NCBI GenBank assembly: GCA_963576475.1
Contig: OY754982.1
Span: forward strand, 8,192,458 to 8,256,457
Source of the DNA: Molanna angustata
Lineage: Eukaryota; Arthropoda; Insecta; Trichoptera; Molannidae
Direction of reading: 5' to 3'
Length of the DNA: 64,000 nt
Shown here: positions 47,397 to 57,593 of the stretch, one piece after another
Layout of the letters: each line of letters starts with the position of its first letter
Position numbering within the stretch: position 1 is the first letter of the stretch
Made by a program: the position numbers and the translations under genes
Notes under the pieces: model-generated
What the model was told of the DNA's origin: nothing
What the model saw: the letters and a program-made list of their open reading frames with translations, nothing else
The model's database searches: none

Positions 47397-47918
47397 ATGT
47401 TTAAAAAAATGCTAAATCATAACTCTCCACTAGGAGCGGATGCATTGGCCAAACAGGCCGCCCTCCAGGGTAATCTTCCGGACCATTTCGTCGCCCCTGA
47501 GTGCGACCTGTTGAGTGTTTTAGAGCGTGATAGGGTGAAAGACTGGTGTTCGCTTTGGCAAAATAGCCCCAAGGGTTACCACTATTAAAAAGTGTAGAGT
47601 TCCAATCCCTCGCGGCCTTGGTTCCACCGAAAGAGGTTATCTTAGGCATCATATTGTCTATATTTCTAGACTGCGCTTTGGTCATGTGCGACTGGATAGT
47701 CATCTCATCATCTGTTCCGTCTCGGTATGGTGGAGTCCCCGTTCTGCGAATGTGGATGGGATGAGGAAACGCCGGATCTCGTTTTGTTTGGTTGTCCAAT
47801 CAGGGACGCGCTAGACATTTATTTTAGGTTGGAGAATGTCCAATACCCCATTTCCACAGTTTACCTTCTTGAGCTGAACTCTCCTCAAGGTCATGATTTA
47901 GATTTAAATCTTTTGTAA
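47397..47918 (+). pseudogene. LINE ORF2 C-terminus: RNase H end plus zinc-knuckle-like region
   Basis: The first segment reads GADALAKQAALQGNLPDHFV, the terminal helix of an RNase H domain as in jockey/I/R1-type elements ('G-x-x-x-AD-x-LAK-x-A'). In a second frame SRLRFGHVRLDSHL follows, and in a third GMVESPFCECGWDEETPD and LVLFGCPIRDA. The last is the usual C-x-C ... E-x-x-x-H-x-x-x-x-C cluster, with leucine in place of the expected histidine. At least two frameshifts and several stops separate the parts. The element is inactive and truncated on both sides. Confidence 0.75.
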
Positions 47919-47924
47919 AGAATA

Positions 47925-48340
47925 TGACTTTTATTTAAATTTTGTTTTTTTGTGACTAAATCTGTGTTATTTAATGTTTCTGATTAGTAAGGGCTGCAAC
48001 ATCCTTTTTTGGTGAAAAGACTCCACTGTCACATAATAGTTAGAGAGTCAAAAACATTCGATTAAGCAATTAATATATTGATAGGTGATGAATAAACCAA
48101 ACCAGACAAATCTTTGATGCGATTTTAATAATAATGTTCATTAGTAGGAAATAGGTACTGTCTGTTTATGATAAAATGCATAAAAAAGCACGTTTAGATC
48201 GCGTGCACTGCACGTTTGTCTGCGAGTTATATTTAACAAAACACGAATCAGTATCTTTAAGACATCATATCATACCTTTTTTGACAATAGAAAATACATG
48301 CAATACGAACAATGACATGCGTGTCATTTTAAAATTAAAA
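47925..48340. other. AT-rich interval without recognised features
   Basis: Nothing supported. Confidence 0.4.
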
Positions 48341-48348
48341 TAACTTTA

Positions 48349-48455
48349 TACTTTCCACTAGAACTAGAGGTTCATAAACCTTGTTGGTTCGTATCACATA
48401 TACTTTCCACTAAGACTAGAGGTTCATAAACCTTGTTGGTTCGTACCACATTGAC
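48349..48455 (+). repeat. 52-bp direct tandem duplication
   Basis: CTTTCCACTA (48351) and its copy at 48403 each lead into CTAGAGGTTCATAAACCTTG and TTGGTTCGTA-T/C-CACAT, two units with few differences. Confidence 0.93.
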
Positions 48456-48459
48456 CAGT

Positions 48460-51365
48460 GTTAATCAAAATTAAGTTTTATTTTGCCAATGTTTTATATT
48501 TTTACATCCAATTCGGTATTTTTTGAACTAAAATAGGAGCGTTCTAAAATTTTAGAATTAATGTCATTTGAACTAGATTTCGTATTCTGTAACTGACGTT
48601 GTTCTTAAAACTAAAATCTACAAAATTAATGCACCGTAGATAATATTTATAAATCAAATAGTTTATGACGCAGACTACGCATGCGTACTGCGTACTGATC
48701 GGCCATGTTTATTTATGTTATATCGACGTGATGTCGCCTAACCTATCATTTCAATTGATCTGCACTGATATTCTAAGTTGTTTTATTTTCAACATAACGC
48801 AACACGTGTAAATTATGCATTTTTATTTATTACCATACACAATTGATGTTTACAATTTGAATAAAATATACAAAATAACGGATAATGATACCTTCTAAAT
48901 TTTTGAAAGAACACCAGAAGAATCTAATGAACTCTAAAACCTTCTAGATACTGCACTATAAGTATCAAAGATAATTTAATTTAATTAATCAGTAGAACTG
49001 AAACGATTACTACGTATTGTGTTGTTTTATCAATTAAGAATCATTAGTGAAAAAGCTAGAAAGCATTGCAGTTAAATCTACTAAATCTCCGTTAAAAATA
49101 AACAAAGTGAATAATTTGTAAGTACATAGCTACCTATTCTTAGTATAAACGTTCTATGCAAATCGTAGATTACGTATTTATAGTTATGAATTACATAGAT
49201 AATATCATAAGTTTCGCATTATTAAGAAATTTACCGGCAAAGACTAACTTTATGTACAGATTGTCTGCAGATCAGGCGAAATATTTCGTATTTGATTTGA
49301 TAAGACTAAAGCTGTTCCAATTAGCTGTCAGATCAATCGCAGTGAACCAATTTTTGGTTGTTATGATATGGTAGTGTGATTGTTTCAAGCGGGATCTAAG
49401 TTTATTGCAATTGTTATAACATATATTATCATTCATCTAAATAATAGATTAATCTTTCAACGAGGAGGATTATACACAGAGGCGGTTCATGTACTAATAT
49501 AGATAAAAAAAACAAATAATAAAATATAGCAAAAAGAAATGTCCTAAAAACTGCAGATTTGATGAAAGCTAATGCAGAAGCTGAAGTTCATATCTACGGT
49601 TAAAAATATCATTCGAAATGATTACTGCTACTCAATTGGGTGTTCGTACCCATTCTAGGACTAGCAGTGTAAATTTTAAACTATTTGACACAAGAAAGAT
49701 AACGTTTTACTTAAATAATTAGTTTAAAAGAATAAAGCAGTTGTTTGATTCTACACATATTTATTTTACAGTGGAGATAGCCATTGCTTATGCCTTTGTA
49801 ATGTCCCCGTAGTGCAATAAAGCTTTCGACACCGTAGATATAATAATTTATGTAGAATCAGAAAAAAATATTTTACACCTTTTACCTTTATTTTAGTCTG
49901 CAGTTATTGTGACAATGTAGCTGAAGGTAAATTTATCCAATAATTGTATTAATTGATTATTAAATCTGCAAAAATGATAAACTCGTGGCATTTTCTAATG
50001 ATTCCACGTCTGATGCAGACCCTGAACAGGTACAAGACGAAAACAGTGTAATACTAATGATACAATAATATGATATTGTATGTGTAACAATAACACCACA
50101 AATTCTCACACTAATAATATTGTGATGTCATCTTGTCATCGTGGTAAACAGACTCAGGCACAATTTGTATGTTGTGGAGTATGAATCAAGTTTGGAAGAA
50201 TATTTGACAGGTTTCTGATAATTAAGTTTTAATAAATTTTTAATTGATCTTTGATTTGTTTCAGGAAGATAATAACATCGTCAAAATATTTAGTAAAAAT
50301 AAGTTATGTCGAACATTTCATTAGAGGTAAACTTAACAACAGAAAACAGAATAGAATTTAAAAAAAACATTAGCGAACAATTGAAAAACACACTAGGTTA
50401 TTCATAAAAGAGGATTCATTGAAAAACCTTAACGAATGGTGAACGATGTTCAAATTCATAATGCGATCACACAAACTAGCCTATATCAGTAGGCTGACTC
50501 TCATATCTATCTAACATATCTATCATTACAAAGGTAGGTTCTTAGCGATTTTTTTTAAATTGGGATCAGATTTGAAGTCAAGGACGCTGATCGTAAGTAT
50601 CCCGTAAGTATATAACTGATTTTACAGCATCTTATAATATACTTACATAAAAATATAAATTTAGCTTTGTTTATATTGAGATGTTAAAAATTAAGTAAAT
50701 TCAGTGAGTTTAAAAAATAATATGTAGGTATATATAGAATAAACGTACAAGTTACTGCTATTATCTATGGACGATCAAAAATGTATCGTTTTAACACGTA
50801 GGAAAAAGGTAATGTACGAGTTATTAGCTACTATGAAATACTCGCCACTGCTGTGTTAAGAACTCCAAGGTTTATTGGCATCAAGCCACACATTAAATGA
50901 ATGTCTCTGATAATAATAATATTTAATATATATGAATAAATCATTGATGATAATCGAAATTCTTGTTTAATAATATAATACTTAATTGAAAATCACCTGT
51001 TGGCGCAACTACCAATATGTAGGTACAACTAGTCTTATACAAGTGAATGTTGTGTAGAGTGATCGACCTTTTCAATATGCTAAATTATTATTTCTTATAT
51101 ATATATATAATAATACCCGAAAGCCATTAATGGCTTTGAGCAATCGACAAACTAATTTATGTTATGGTATAATGTAAAAAAATCAATGTTTTTGACACGT
51201 ATAATAAAAAAGTATGTAAAAAATTGAAGGACTCACTCGAGTAATACGTAGATTCGTTCAAAAGAATTTATATCTCTTAATTATTCGACAGTATTAATCT
51301 CAGACCCGAGTGAGAGAATTGTATGCAGTAGTAGAGTTTTTGCACGGTTTTTCAACATTGAAGTA
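48460..51365. other. Long AT-rich interval without recognised features
   Basis: No coding motif, repeat or long inverted repeat noticed. Several 60-70-codon open frames (for example 49156-49374) lack motifs. A short (AT)n run is at about 51098-51110. A fragment GTTTATATTGAGATGTTAAA at about 50667 resembles the outer end of foldback family F. Confidence 0.45.
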
Positions 51366-51372
51366 AAAAAAC

Positions 51373-51490
51373 ACCAATTTAGAGGCTTTGCAGCATACAT
51401 ATATGTTCCATACATGGATTTACTCAGAATTCGGTGTAGAACATTTAGTTTGCCTGTGTGTGTGTGTGTCCCTCCCCCTCCCCCTTATAA
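51373..51490 (+). repeat. Dispersed repeat H, copy 2
   Basis: TAGAGGCTTTGCAGCATACA, CATACATGGATTTACTCAGA and ATTCGGTGTAGAACATTTAG, then a GT-rich run and CCCTCCCCC. Matches 44495-44600. Confidence 0.7.
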
Positions 51491-51794
51491 ATTTAGATCC
51501 GCTTAATTCATAAAGCCTAAAATTTCAGAAAATATATAAAATTTTAGAACTCACAAAACTTTTATACTAAGAAATTTTTGTTTCAATCAGGGGTTATCAA
51601 CTTTCGAATTTTTACTTTATTTTTCCATAAATCTCAAAAACCATAAAAAGTTTAAAAATAACTAGAGCAATTTCAGAGTTCTGCAATAAATTAAAAAGTT
51701 CTAACGTTTGAATATTATGATTTATTATCTGTACTTATTTTAAATAGGTATCTACAAATTTATTTTTTCATTTTATTTTACTAACAGGTACTAT

Positions 51795-51977
51795 GACACA
51801 TAATTATTTAACACGCACCCAATAACAAGTTGCCACATTCTGGAGACTTTCGATATTAATCGTCTCACAGATCCCGACTGAATACACAATTAAAAACTGT
51901 GTCTCCACTGGGAATCGAACCCGGGACCCTTGGATCAGCAGTCAGATACCCAACCAACTGAGCCACGAAGGCCGACT
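51795..51977 (-). mobile_element. tRNA-derived SINE (SINE-B), full-length-like copy
   Basis: The minus strand begins CGGCCTTCGTGGCTCAGTTG (A box TGGCTCAGTTGG) and continues GGGTATCTGACTGCTGATCC with B box GGTTCGATTCC. The tail is TCGGGATCTGTGAGACGATT, AAAGTCTCCAGAATGTGGCA and ACTTGTTATTGGGTGCGT. A second, more worn copy follows in the same orientation. Confidence 0.88.
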
Positions 51978-52029
51978 TTTGTATTTATTTTGTATTGCCT
52001 CTTGGTCAACAACAGATACAATGTCTAAT

Positions 52030-52187
52030 ATTAATTTAACACGAAATAAATAAATGCCAATTTCTGGAGATTTAATTATATTTATTGCCTCACATATCCC
52101 GACTGAAAACACAATTTAAAACTCCGGTTTCTCCACCGGGAATCGAACCCGGGAGTCAGATATTCAACCAACTGAGCCACTAATAAA
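52030..52187 (-). mobile_element. tRNA-derived SINE (SINE-B), second copy
   Basis: AGTGGCTCAGTTGGTTGAAT (A box), TCCCGGGTTCGATTCCCGGT (B box) and GGGATATGTGAGGCAATAAA, with the anticodon-arm region shortened. It lies ~50 bp from the first copy in the same orientation, so either a tandem arrival or a local duplication. Confidence 0.8.
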
Positions 52188-52189
52188 GT

Positions 52190-52477
52190 TATGAATATTA
52201 AATATCAAATAAAACACGATTAAATATCAAATAAATGTATATTTTAGTTTATTCAACATCAAACATTCATAACATCTTGAAATAATTAAATCCGGATAAT
52301 CTTGTATTTGTTTACAACACAAAAATATATTTTTTTATAAACAAATTGACATTAAAGTATGTATACTTCTATGGTGCAGGATGTAAGCTTTTAAAAATAG
52401 CAATTCTTAGTCATCAGTCATTAATTATTTACATTAAACAAAGGAACGATGACAACTATTTTATAAATATTATTATA
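52190..52477. other. AT-rich interval without recognised features
   Basis: Nothing supported. Confidence 0.4.
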
Positions 52478-52485
52478 TCATAGAC

Positions 52486-53117
52486 CAGGGCTAGCCAAAC
52501 TTTTGTAAGAAAGGGATAGATTCAAAAATTCTAAGTTAACGGCGGGCCGCAGAAGTAAAATAATAAGTTCCCTCATTAAGAATCTCAGTAGGGAAATTGT
52601 ACAAATATAAAGAAATATCTAAATATATTTTCATAAGTTTATGTAGTTCGTTTTCTAAGAATTCATAAAACAAAAAGATACCACAGCGAAAAAAATCCAT
52701 TGAATAATAAAAAAAATCCGTGCCACGAGAAATTTATATTTTTCTTTTGATTTATCGAGAAATTGATTAAAAAAAATCCTGGCAACGAGAAAACTTCAGT
52801 TTTCTTTTGTTTATTTCGAGAAATTAAATATAACAACATCCGCGCAGCAAGAATTTTTCAGTTTTTATTTCCAAAATACCAAACCAAATTAAACAATGTA
52901 CGCGAAACGAGAAATTATCAATTTTTATTACGATAAACTAAATCAAACATTGTACGCGCAGCGAGAATTTTTCAGTCTTCTTTTTTTTATTGCAATGCAA
53001 GCTAATCTAATAGCCAAGTTTGAGGTTTCATTTGCAGAAAAAAAAATCTGATTTTTGACGCATATCACTCGCGGGCCGCACTCAAACACGCGGTGGGCCG
53101 CTATTTGCCCAGAGCTG
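52486..53117. mobile_element. hAT-type non-autonomous element, 632 bp
   Basis: The left end CAGGGCTAGCCAAACT and the inverse of the right end CAGCTCTGGGCAAATAG are imperfect terminal inverted repeats starting CAG. The flanks are a perfect 8-bp duplication TCATAGAC (52478-52485 and 53118-53125). Both ends also hold GGGCCGC words (about 52543 and 53075-53100). The interior has five or so degenerate ~65-70-bp repeats, each with a CG-containing word such as ACGCGCAGCGAGAA followed by TTTTTCAGTTTT. No transposase. Confidence 0.9.
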
Positions 53118-53129
53118 TCATAGACAGGA

Positions 53130-53928
53130 CTGTTCGATGTCAAGATAATGTACCTATAGATAAAATAATATCGAAAAGTCATAATTGAAAGATCTCCAAT
53201 ATTCAAAAAAAAACTCGTCATACAAACTACACTTTATATGATTTTTAGTTTATTTTGAGTGTTAGGGATCTTAGTATGAGCGGATTGTGATATGACTTGT
53301 CACAAAAAAATGTGATTCCCCGTAATTTATCAAAGGATTAGATAGGAAAACTTATAGGATTTCATAATTTTTTTGTGACAAGAATACAATTCGCTTATAT
53401 AAGACCCCTTAATATGATATTTTTTAACTAATCCTAGCATATATTATGTAGCGCATATTTAAAAAACACAATGACATATTATAAACATTCATCTAGTAAA
53501 CCATTTGTCTGGGGATGTTCTAGATTACGATTTATGTAATTGAAATTAAAAGAAATACTTTTTTTTACCATTATAATTCTTTTGTCTGATTATTTTTAAT
53601 AGTTGACTGTTCTGCTTTTACATATAGGTAGGTATACTAATTTTTTTTTGGTGGATTTTATATAGGTACCTACCTTAAATAATTTGATGTAGGTATTATT
53701 ATTGTTAAATCGTTCGTTGTTTATGGAGTTGTATATTTGTAGGATATCAATAATTTAAATTCGTCCTTTTAAAGTTCTTCGGTGGAATTTCAATTTTGTC
53801 AACGTGTTTCAACTATTCAATTTTGTCTGCTGGTAAAATATTACAGGTTTTAAAAATTTCATTTGCCTCTGCGTATGAGCGATTACTTTGTGGGTTCGCT
53901 ACTTTATTAAAAAATATTTAAACAATGT
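53130..53928. other. AT-rich interval without recognised features
   Basis: Nothing supported beyond TAGGTACCTACC-type words. Confidence 0.4.
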
Positions 53929-53930
53929 TA

Positions 53931-54003
<73 letters not shown>
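53931..54003 (+). repeat. Compound microsatellite (CT)n(GT)n
   Basis: About nine CT units followed without a break by about 27 GT units. Confidence 0.98.
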
Positions 54004-54005
<2 letters not shown>

Positions 54006-54374
54006 ATTGATTTTCTGTGTATTGAACTCGGTTCTGACTAATTACCCTATAAGGAAAAGGCTTGATGGTACATGATTGGATTCATAATATTGATATTTAA
54101 GAGAAAATAAAAATCAAATATTTTTTCATCGACTTACAATGTTATTTGTTACCATTTACATTAAATTAACTAATATGCATAGGTATTAATACAATAAGGT
54201 AGGTAGGTATCTGTACGTATATCGGAAACCACTTTATTGATAGACAATATAAATAAAATTATATTAAAAATATACAGAAAAATCAGGTCTAACATACTCA
54301 GGTAAATTGGTGTTATAAAAAACCAGTTTGAGGTCAATATTATTATTTTGAATACCAGTCAATAAATTCAATCG

Positions 54375-55070
54375 ACTTACCCAAATAATGTTAACGTTAT
54401 TGACGAGATATTTCATCAAAATAACAATCACCATATGAAATATATACCTACATTACATGGAGATACTATGCATCCAATAGAGTAATTGTAGTGAAATAGG
54501 TACTGCCTTCCTGACTAGCCAGGAAAGCCTAGGATGTACACCGATTTTTTAAACCTAACCTACAAAAGTTTGGTGAAAATAGGTTGGTTAGGTTTGTTTG
54601 TAGTTACAATTACGACTGCATTATATACATTTAAAAAAAGTAACTAACATATTAAAATAAAATAACTAAATTTGTGTTGGTCAAATAATTTTTAACCAGC
54701 TGGCTGGTCAGGGAGGCAGTATCAGTGAAATATAATAATTTTTCACTAGTACTTGTCAAAAATAATAAATGCAAAGCATAATTTGAATATCAATTTACCG
54801 CAAAATGAAATTCCAAAATAAGCATAAAATGCAATTATAATGCAATAAAATAAATACTTACCCAAATAATGTTCACGTTATTGACGAGTTATATCGTCAA
54901 ATCACCATAAGAAATATATTACGCATCCAATAGATAAATTGTCACATACGAATATGATTTATTTAGTAAAATATTATATTTTTTCACTGACACTTTGTCA
55001 AAAAGAATCACTATTCAAATTACAATTTACCGCCAATTTTCAAAATAAGCATACAATATTTTTTTTATCA
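54375..55070 (+). repeat. Tandem duplication of a ~240-bp unit; first copy split by a MITE
   Basis: Copy 1 is 54375-54498 plus 54733-54853; copy 2 is 54855-55070. Shared order: CTTACCCAAATAATGTT, ACGTTATTGACGAG, TATGCATCCAATAGA-like, TTTTTCACT, TTGTCAAAAA, TCAATTTACCGC-like, CAAAATAAGCATA. About 80% similar by eye. Confidence 0.8.
54499..54723. mobile_element. 225-bp MITE with 9-bp target duplication
   Basis: The left end GGTACTGCCTTCCTGACTAG and the inverse of the right end GATACTGCCTCCCTGACCAG match at 17 of 20 positions. Flanks are AGTGAAATA (54490-54498 and 54724-54732), a perfect 9-bp duplication. Nine-bp duplications suit Mutator-like elements; if the true ends are one base inward, it would be 8 bp and hAT-like. 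Non-coding. Confidence 0.88.
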
Positions 55071-55079
55071 CCAACACAA

Positions 55080-55900
55080 ATCGATTCACAAAACAAAATA
55101 TTTGAAATTTGAATAACGAACACTATTTATTATATGGCTGTCGGTTTGATGTTGTTCACATGTTATTTTTGAAATAAGAACGTCTTCGGATATATGCGAT
55201 ACTAAAGCGCGCTGCACACACAACCAACGCGAAGTAAATTATCTTTCAAACTGGGTGTTTGGTTTTCGGTTCCTACTATCATGCATGGCGCGGACATCGC
55301 TAATTGGAAAAGTTGAAACATGCATAATTCGAATGCAACAGGTTTGTAAGTTAACCTGCAAAATAATGGATGTGAACATAAATATGTAATATGATTAAAA
55401 GGATTTTTAGCAACGCATTTTTTAATAATTTATTTATGTTATTTTTGTAACTGATTGTACATACATAATATAATTTGTTATACACTGGCAGGCTTATTTC
55501 CAAACGACAATTATTTCTTCCAGCCAACCAAAGTTAATGTTAATATACAATATAATACAATATAGTAATGACATGACAAAATAAAGATTATAAAGTCCAC
55601 AAAAGAAAAAAAAATGATAAAGATATAAAAAGGTCGAATATAAAACAGCTCATAGCAGCGATAGGAACACAAAAGGATAAGGAGTATCTACCTCAGTTCG
55701 TTAATCATTAACTATTATTTTTTATAGTATTCCATTATATTATGTAATAGAATAAAACACAATTTCCAATTCAATACACTTTTTTTCTCACCATCTCAAA
55801 TAAAATCATAATCAAAAAGAAAATGAATAAAAGGATTATCGTTTCTAAAAAAATAATATCTCAACTCAAGTACGCCGTAAAATTTATCGAATGAAGAATC
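55080..55900. other. AT-rich interval; one worn LINE/SINE-C tail
   Basis: 55488-55540 (GGCAGGCTTATTTCCAAACG, TTATTTCTTCCAGCC) resembles the shared LINE/SINE-C tail. Nothing else is recognised. Confidence 0.4.
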
Positions 55901-55904
55901 ATTC

Positions 55905-56200
55905 ATTCATTCATTCATACCATCACGGCATATCCCACAATGTGAGGTAACCAGCGAAAGGTGTGCGGGTGTGCATTGTCTTATAAAAGGGAGCACAACA
56001 CATCTGTGCATACCCACACACCAGTCTCGTCTCACCTAAAAAGGCACTATATTCAGAATGGGTGGTGAACCGCATTGCTGAACTATGTGAGATGTTATAA
56101 TTGTTGCCTGTTGTATTTTCGATTACCCGGCTCTTACGGGACACTCGAAAACAATAATAGAAAAGAGTGGAAGCACTATTCTAAGCCGGTGCCTCACAGA
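55905..56200 (-). repeat. Interspersed repeat with (ATGA)n tail, copy 2
   Basis: Inverse of 1490-1785: starts with an ATTC run (55900-55918), then ATACCATCACGGCATATCCC and so on to GTGTCCCGTAAGAGCCGGGT (inverse). It keeps the same 73-codon open frame on the minus strand with one extra codon relative to copy 1. Confidence 0.78.
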
Positions 56201-56214
56201 TTACTTAATCTACA

Positions 56215-56340
56215 AACATACATTAAGCTGTTTTCATTTTCTGGGCAGGAAAAAAAGACTAACCTCCACACCATTCTATCCCGACACACACACTTACATG
56301 TTTTGTGTATAAAACAAAACATCTTGAAATGTTTATAAAT
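56215..56340 (+). repeat. ATACCATCA-GCTGTTTTC family member
   Basis: AAGCTGTTTTCATTTTCTGG, AAAAAGACTAACCTCCACAC, CATTCTATCCCGAC and TTACATGTTTTGTGTATAAA are close to 44995-45130. Confidence 0.55.
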
Positions 56341-56344
56341 TTAT

Positions 56345-56770
56345 GTTTAAGTGTTTCGAAATAGACTAGATAAAGAGAATTACTAAAACAATATTACTTA
56401 TTAGTTTTTATTGATTCTGCAATGACAGACAAAGGTAAGTACGAGTAAATTACCAAAATTGCTCTACTGAATAAATAGGTACCTACCCATACAAAATAAA
56501 CAATTCATTGTAAAATAGTCCAGAAACAACGCATTGTAAAATTATTAAAAGGAAATAAAGAAACAAGATCAAAATATATTATAAGAATACCTAGATACAA
56601 TAAATATAATTAATAATATTATGAGTTCGAATTATCCAGGTCAATAAATCAAGACAAGCAAGTTGAAGATGGGCGCGGTATTTGCTTGGAATGGTATTCT
56701 AACGGAATAGAAACTCGGCGCCCCTTTACCTACTCAAATAATATTATTTCAAATATAGAATAATTTATTT
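56345..56770. other. AT-rich interval without recognised features
   Basis: Nothing supported. Confidence 0.4.
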
Positions 56771-56775
56771 TATCT

Positions 56776-56910
56776 ATGGCTAGCTCAAGTAAGGAACAGG
56801 AAGTAGACATATTGGATTTTATTTCTGGGAGGGAAACAGTGAAAACAACAGATTTCATTGTTTTTATTATTATTGCAGGTTTTATTGTGTTTATAAAACA
56901 GAGTCATTGA
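56776..56910 (+). CDS. Short open frame, 44 codons, with hydrophobic C-terminal half (doubtful)
   Basis: ATG at 56776 to TGA at 56908-56910. A polar start MASSSKEQEVDILDFISG is followed by DFIVFIIIAGFIVFIKQSH, which could be a membrane segment. An acceptor-like TTATTATTATTGCAG sits inside it, so the apparent protein may instead be a first exon running into an intron. No homologue is recognised. It may belong to an unrecognised transposon; adjacent frames continue with KSITEVPSRQIVAADF before stops. Confidence 0.15.
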   Translation: MASSSKEQEVDILDFISGRETVKTTDFIVFIIIAGFIVFIKQSH

Positions 56911-57174
56911 AGAATTTTTTACTTAAGTGTGTGGCAAGCGGAGCATTTAAAATCAATTACAGAAGTTCCCTCGAGGCAAATAGTAGCAGCTGACTTTTAA
57001 GTTGCTGGAAGGACTTAAAAATAACAATTTGGCAGCTGTATGAGTATTTTGAGAGGCGTTGATAGCAATTTAATTTTTAATGGCATAATAAAAGTAATAA
57101 TATTTATTTATAAAAAATAATAATTTCAGACAATTTCTGTCTGTCGGCCAAAGTAATAAGTATTTTTTTACTAC

Positions 57175-57250
57175 ACCATATATATACAATGATTATAACA
57201 AGTAGATTACTGCTGCCCAACTAGGAAATCCTGTTTTACGGCTAGTAGTT
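57175..57250 (-). repeat. LINE 3' tail repeat
   Basis: Inverse relative of 29208-29318 (AACAAGTAGATTACTGCTGC, CCAACTAGGAAATCCTGTTT). Confidence 0.6.
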
Positions 57251-57593
57251 TACAACTTTTACTGACAAAAAACAATTGTGAAGCAGGTGATAGTCTTCGA
57301 GGCACACAATCACAGTATTCTGTACTCACAACCACCACCTCAACATTAGGTATGTAGGTAATAATAATAATAATTAAAAACTTTAATTGTGATAAAACAA
57401 CGTGGCGGACTTATTGCCCGCAGGCAATTTCTACCACCATATTCAATTAGTTACAGTTACAGGTATAATTAACAAGAGGATACAAAATAAAAAAATATTA
57501 AGAAATTAAATATACTTAATAATACACCAGATAGGGACACTATGTTTGTTGGATGAGGGATCTTCTTCTTCTTCTTCCTAGCCTTCCCTCCAC

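Noticed and set aside
49156..49374. 72-codon frame in a long featureless interval
   Set aside because: No recognised motif, no supporting splice or promoter signal. Frames of this length are common by chance over 64 kb.
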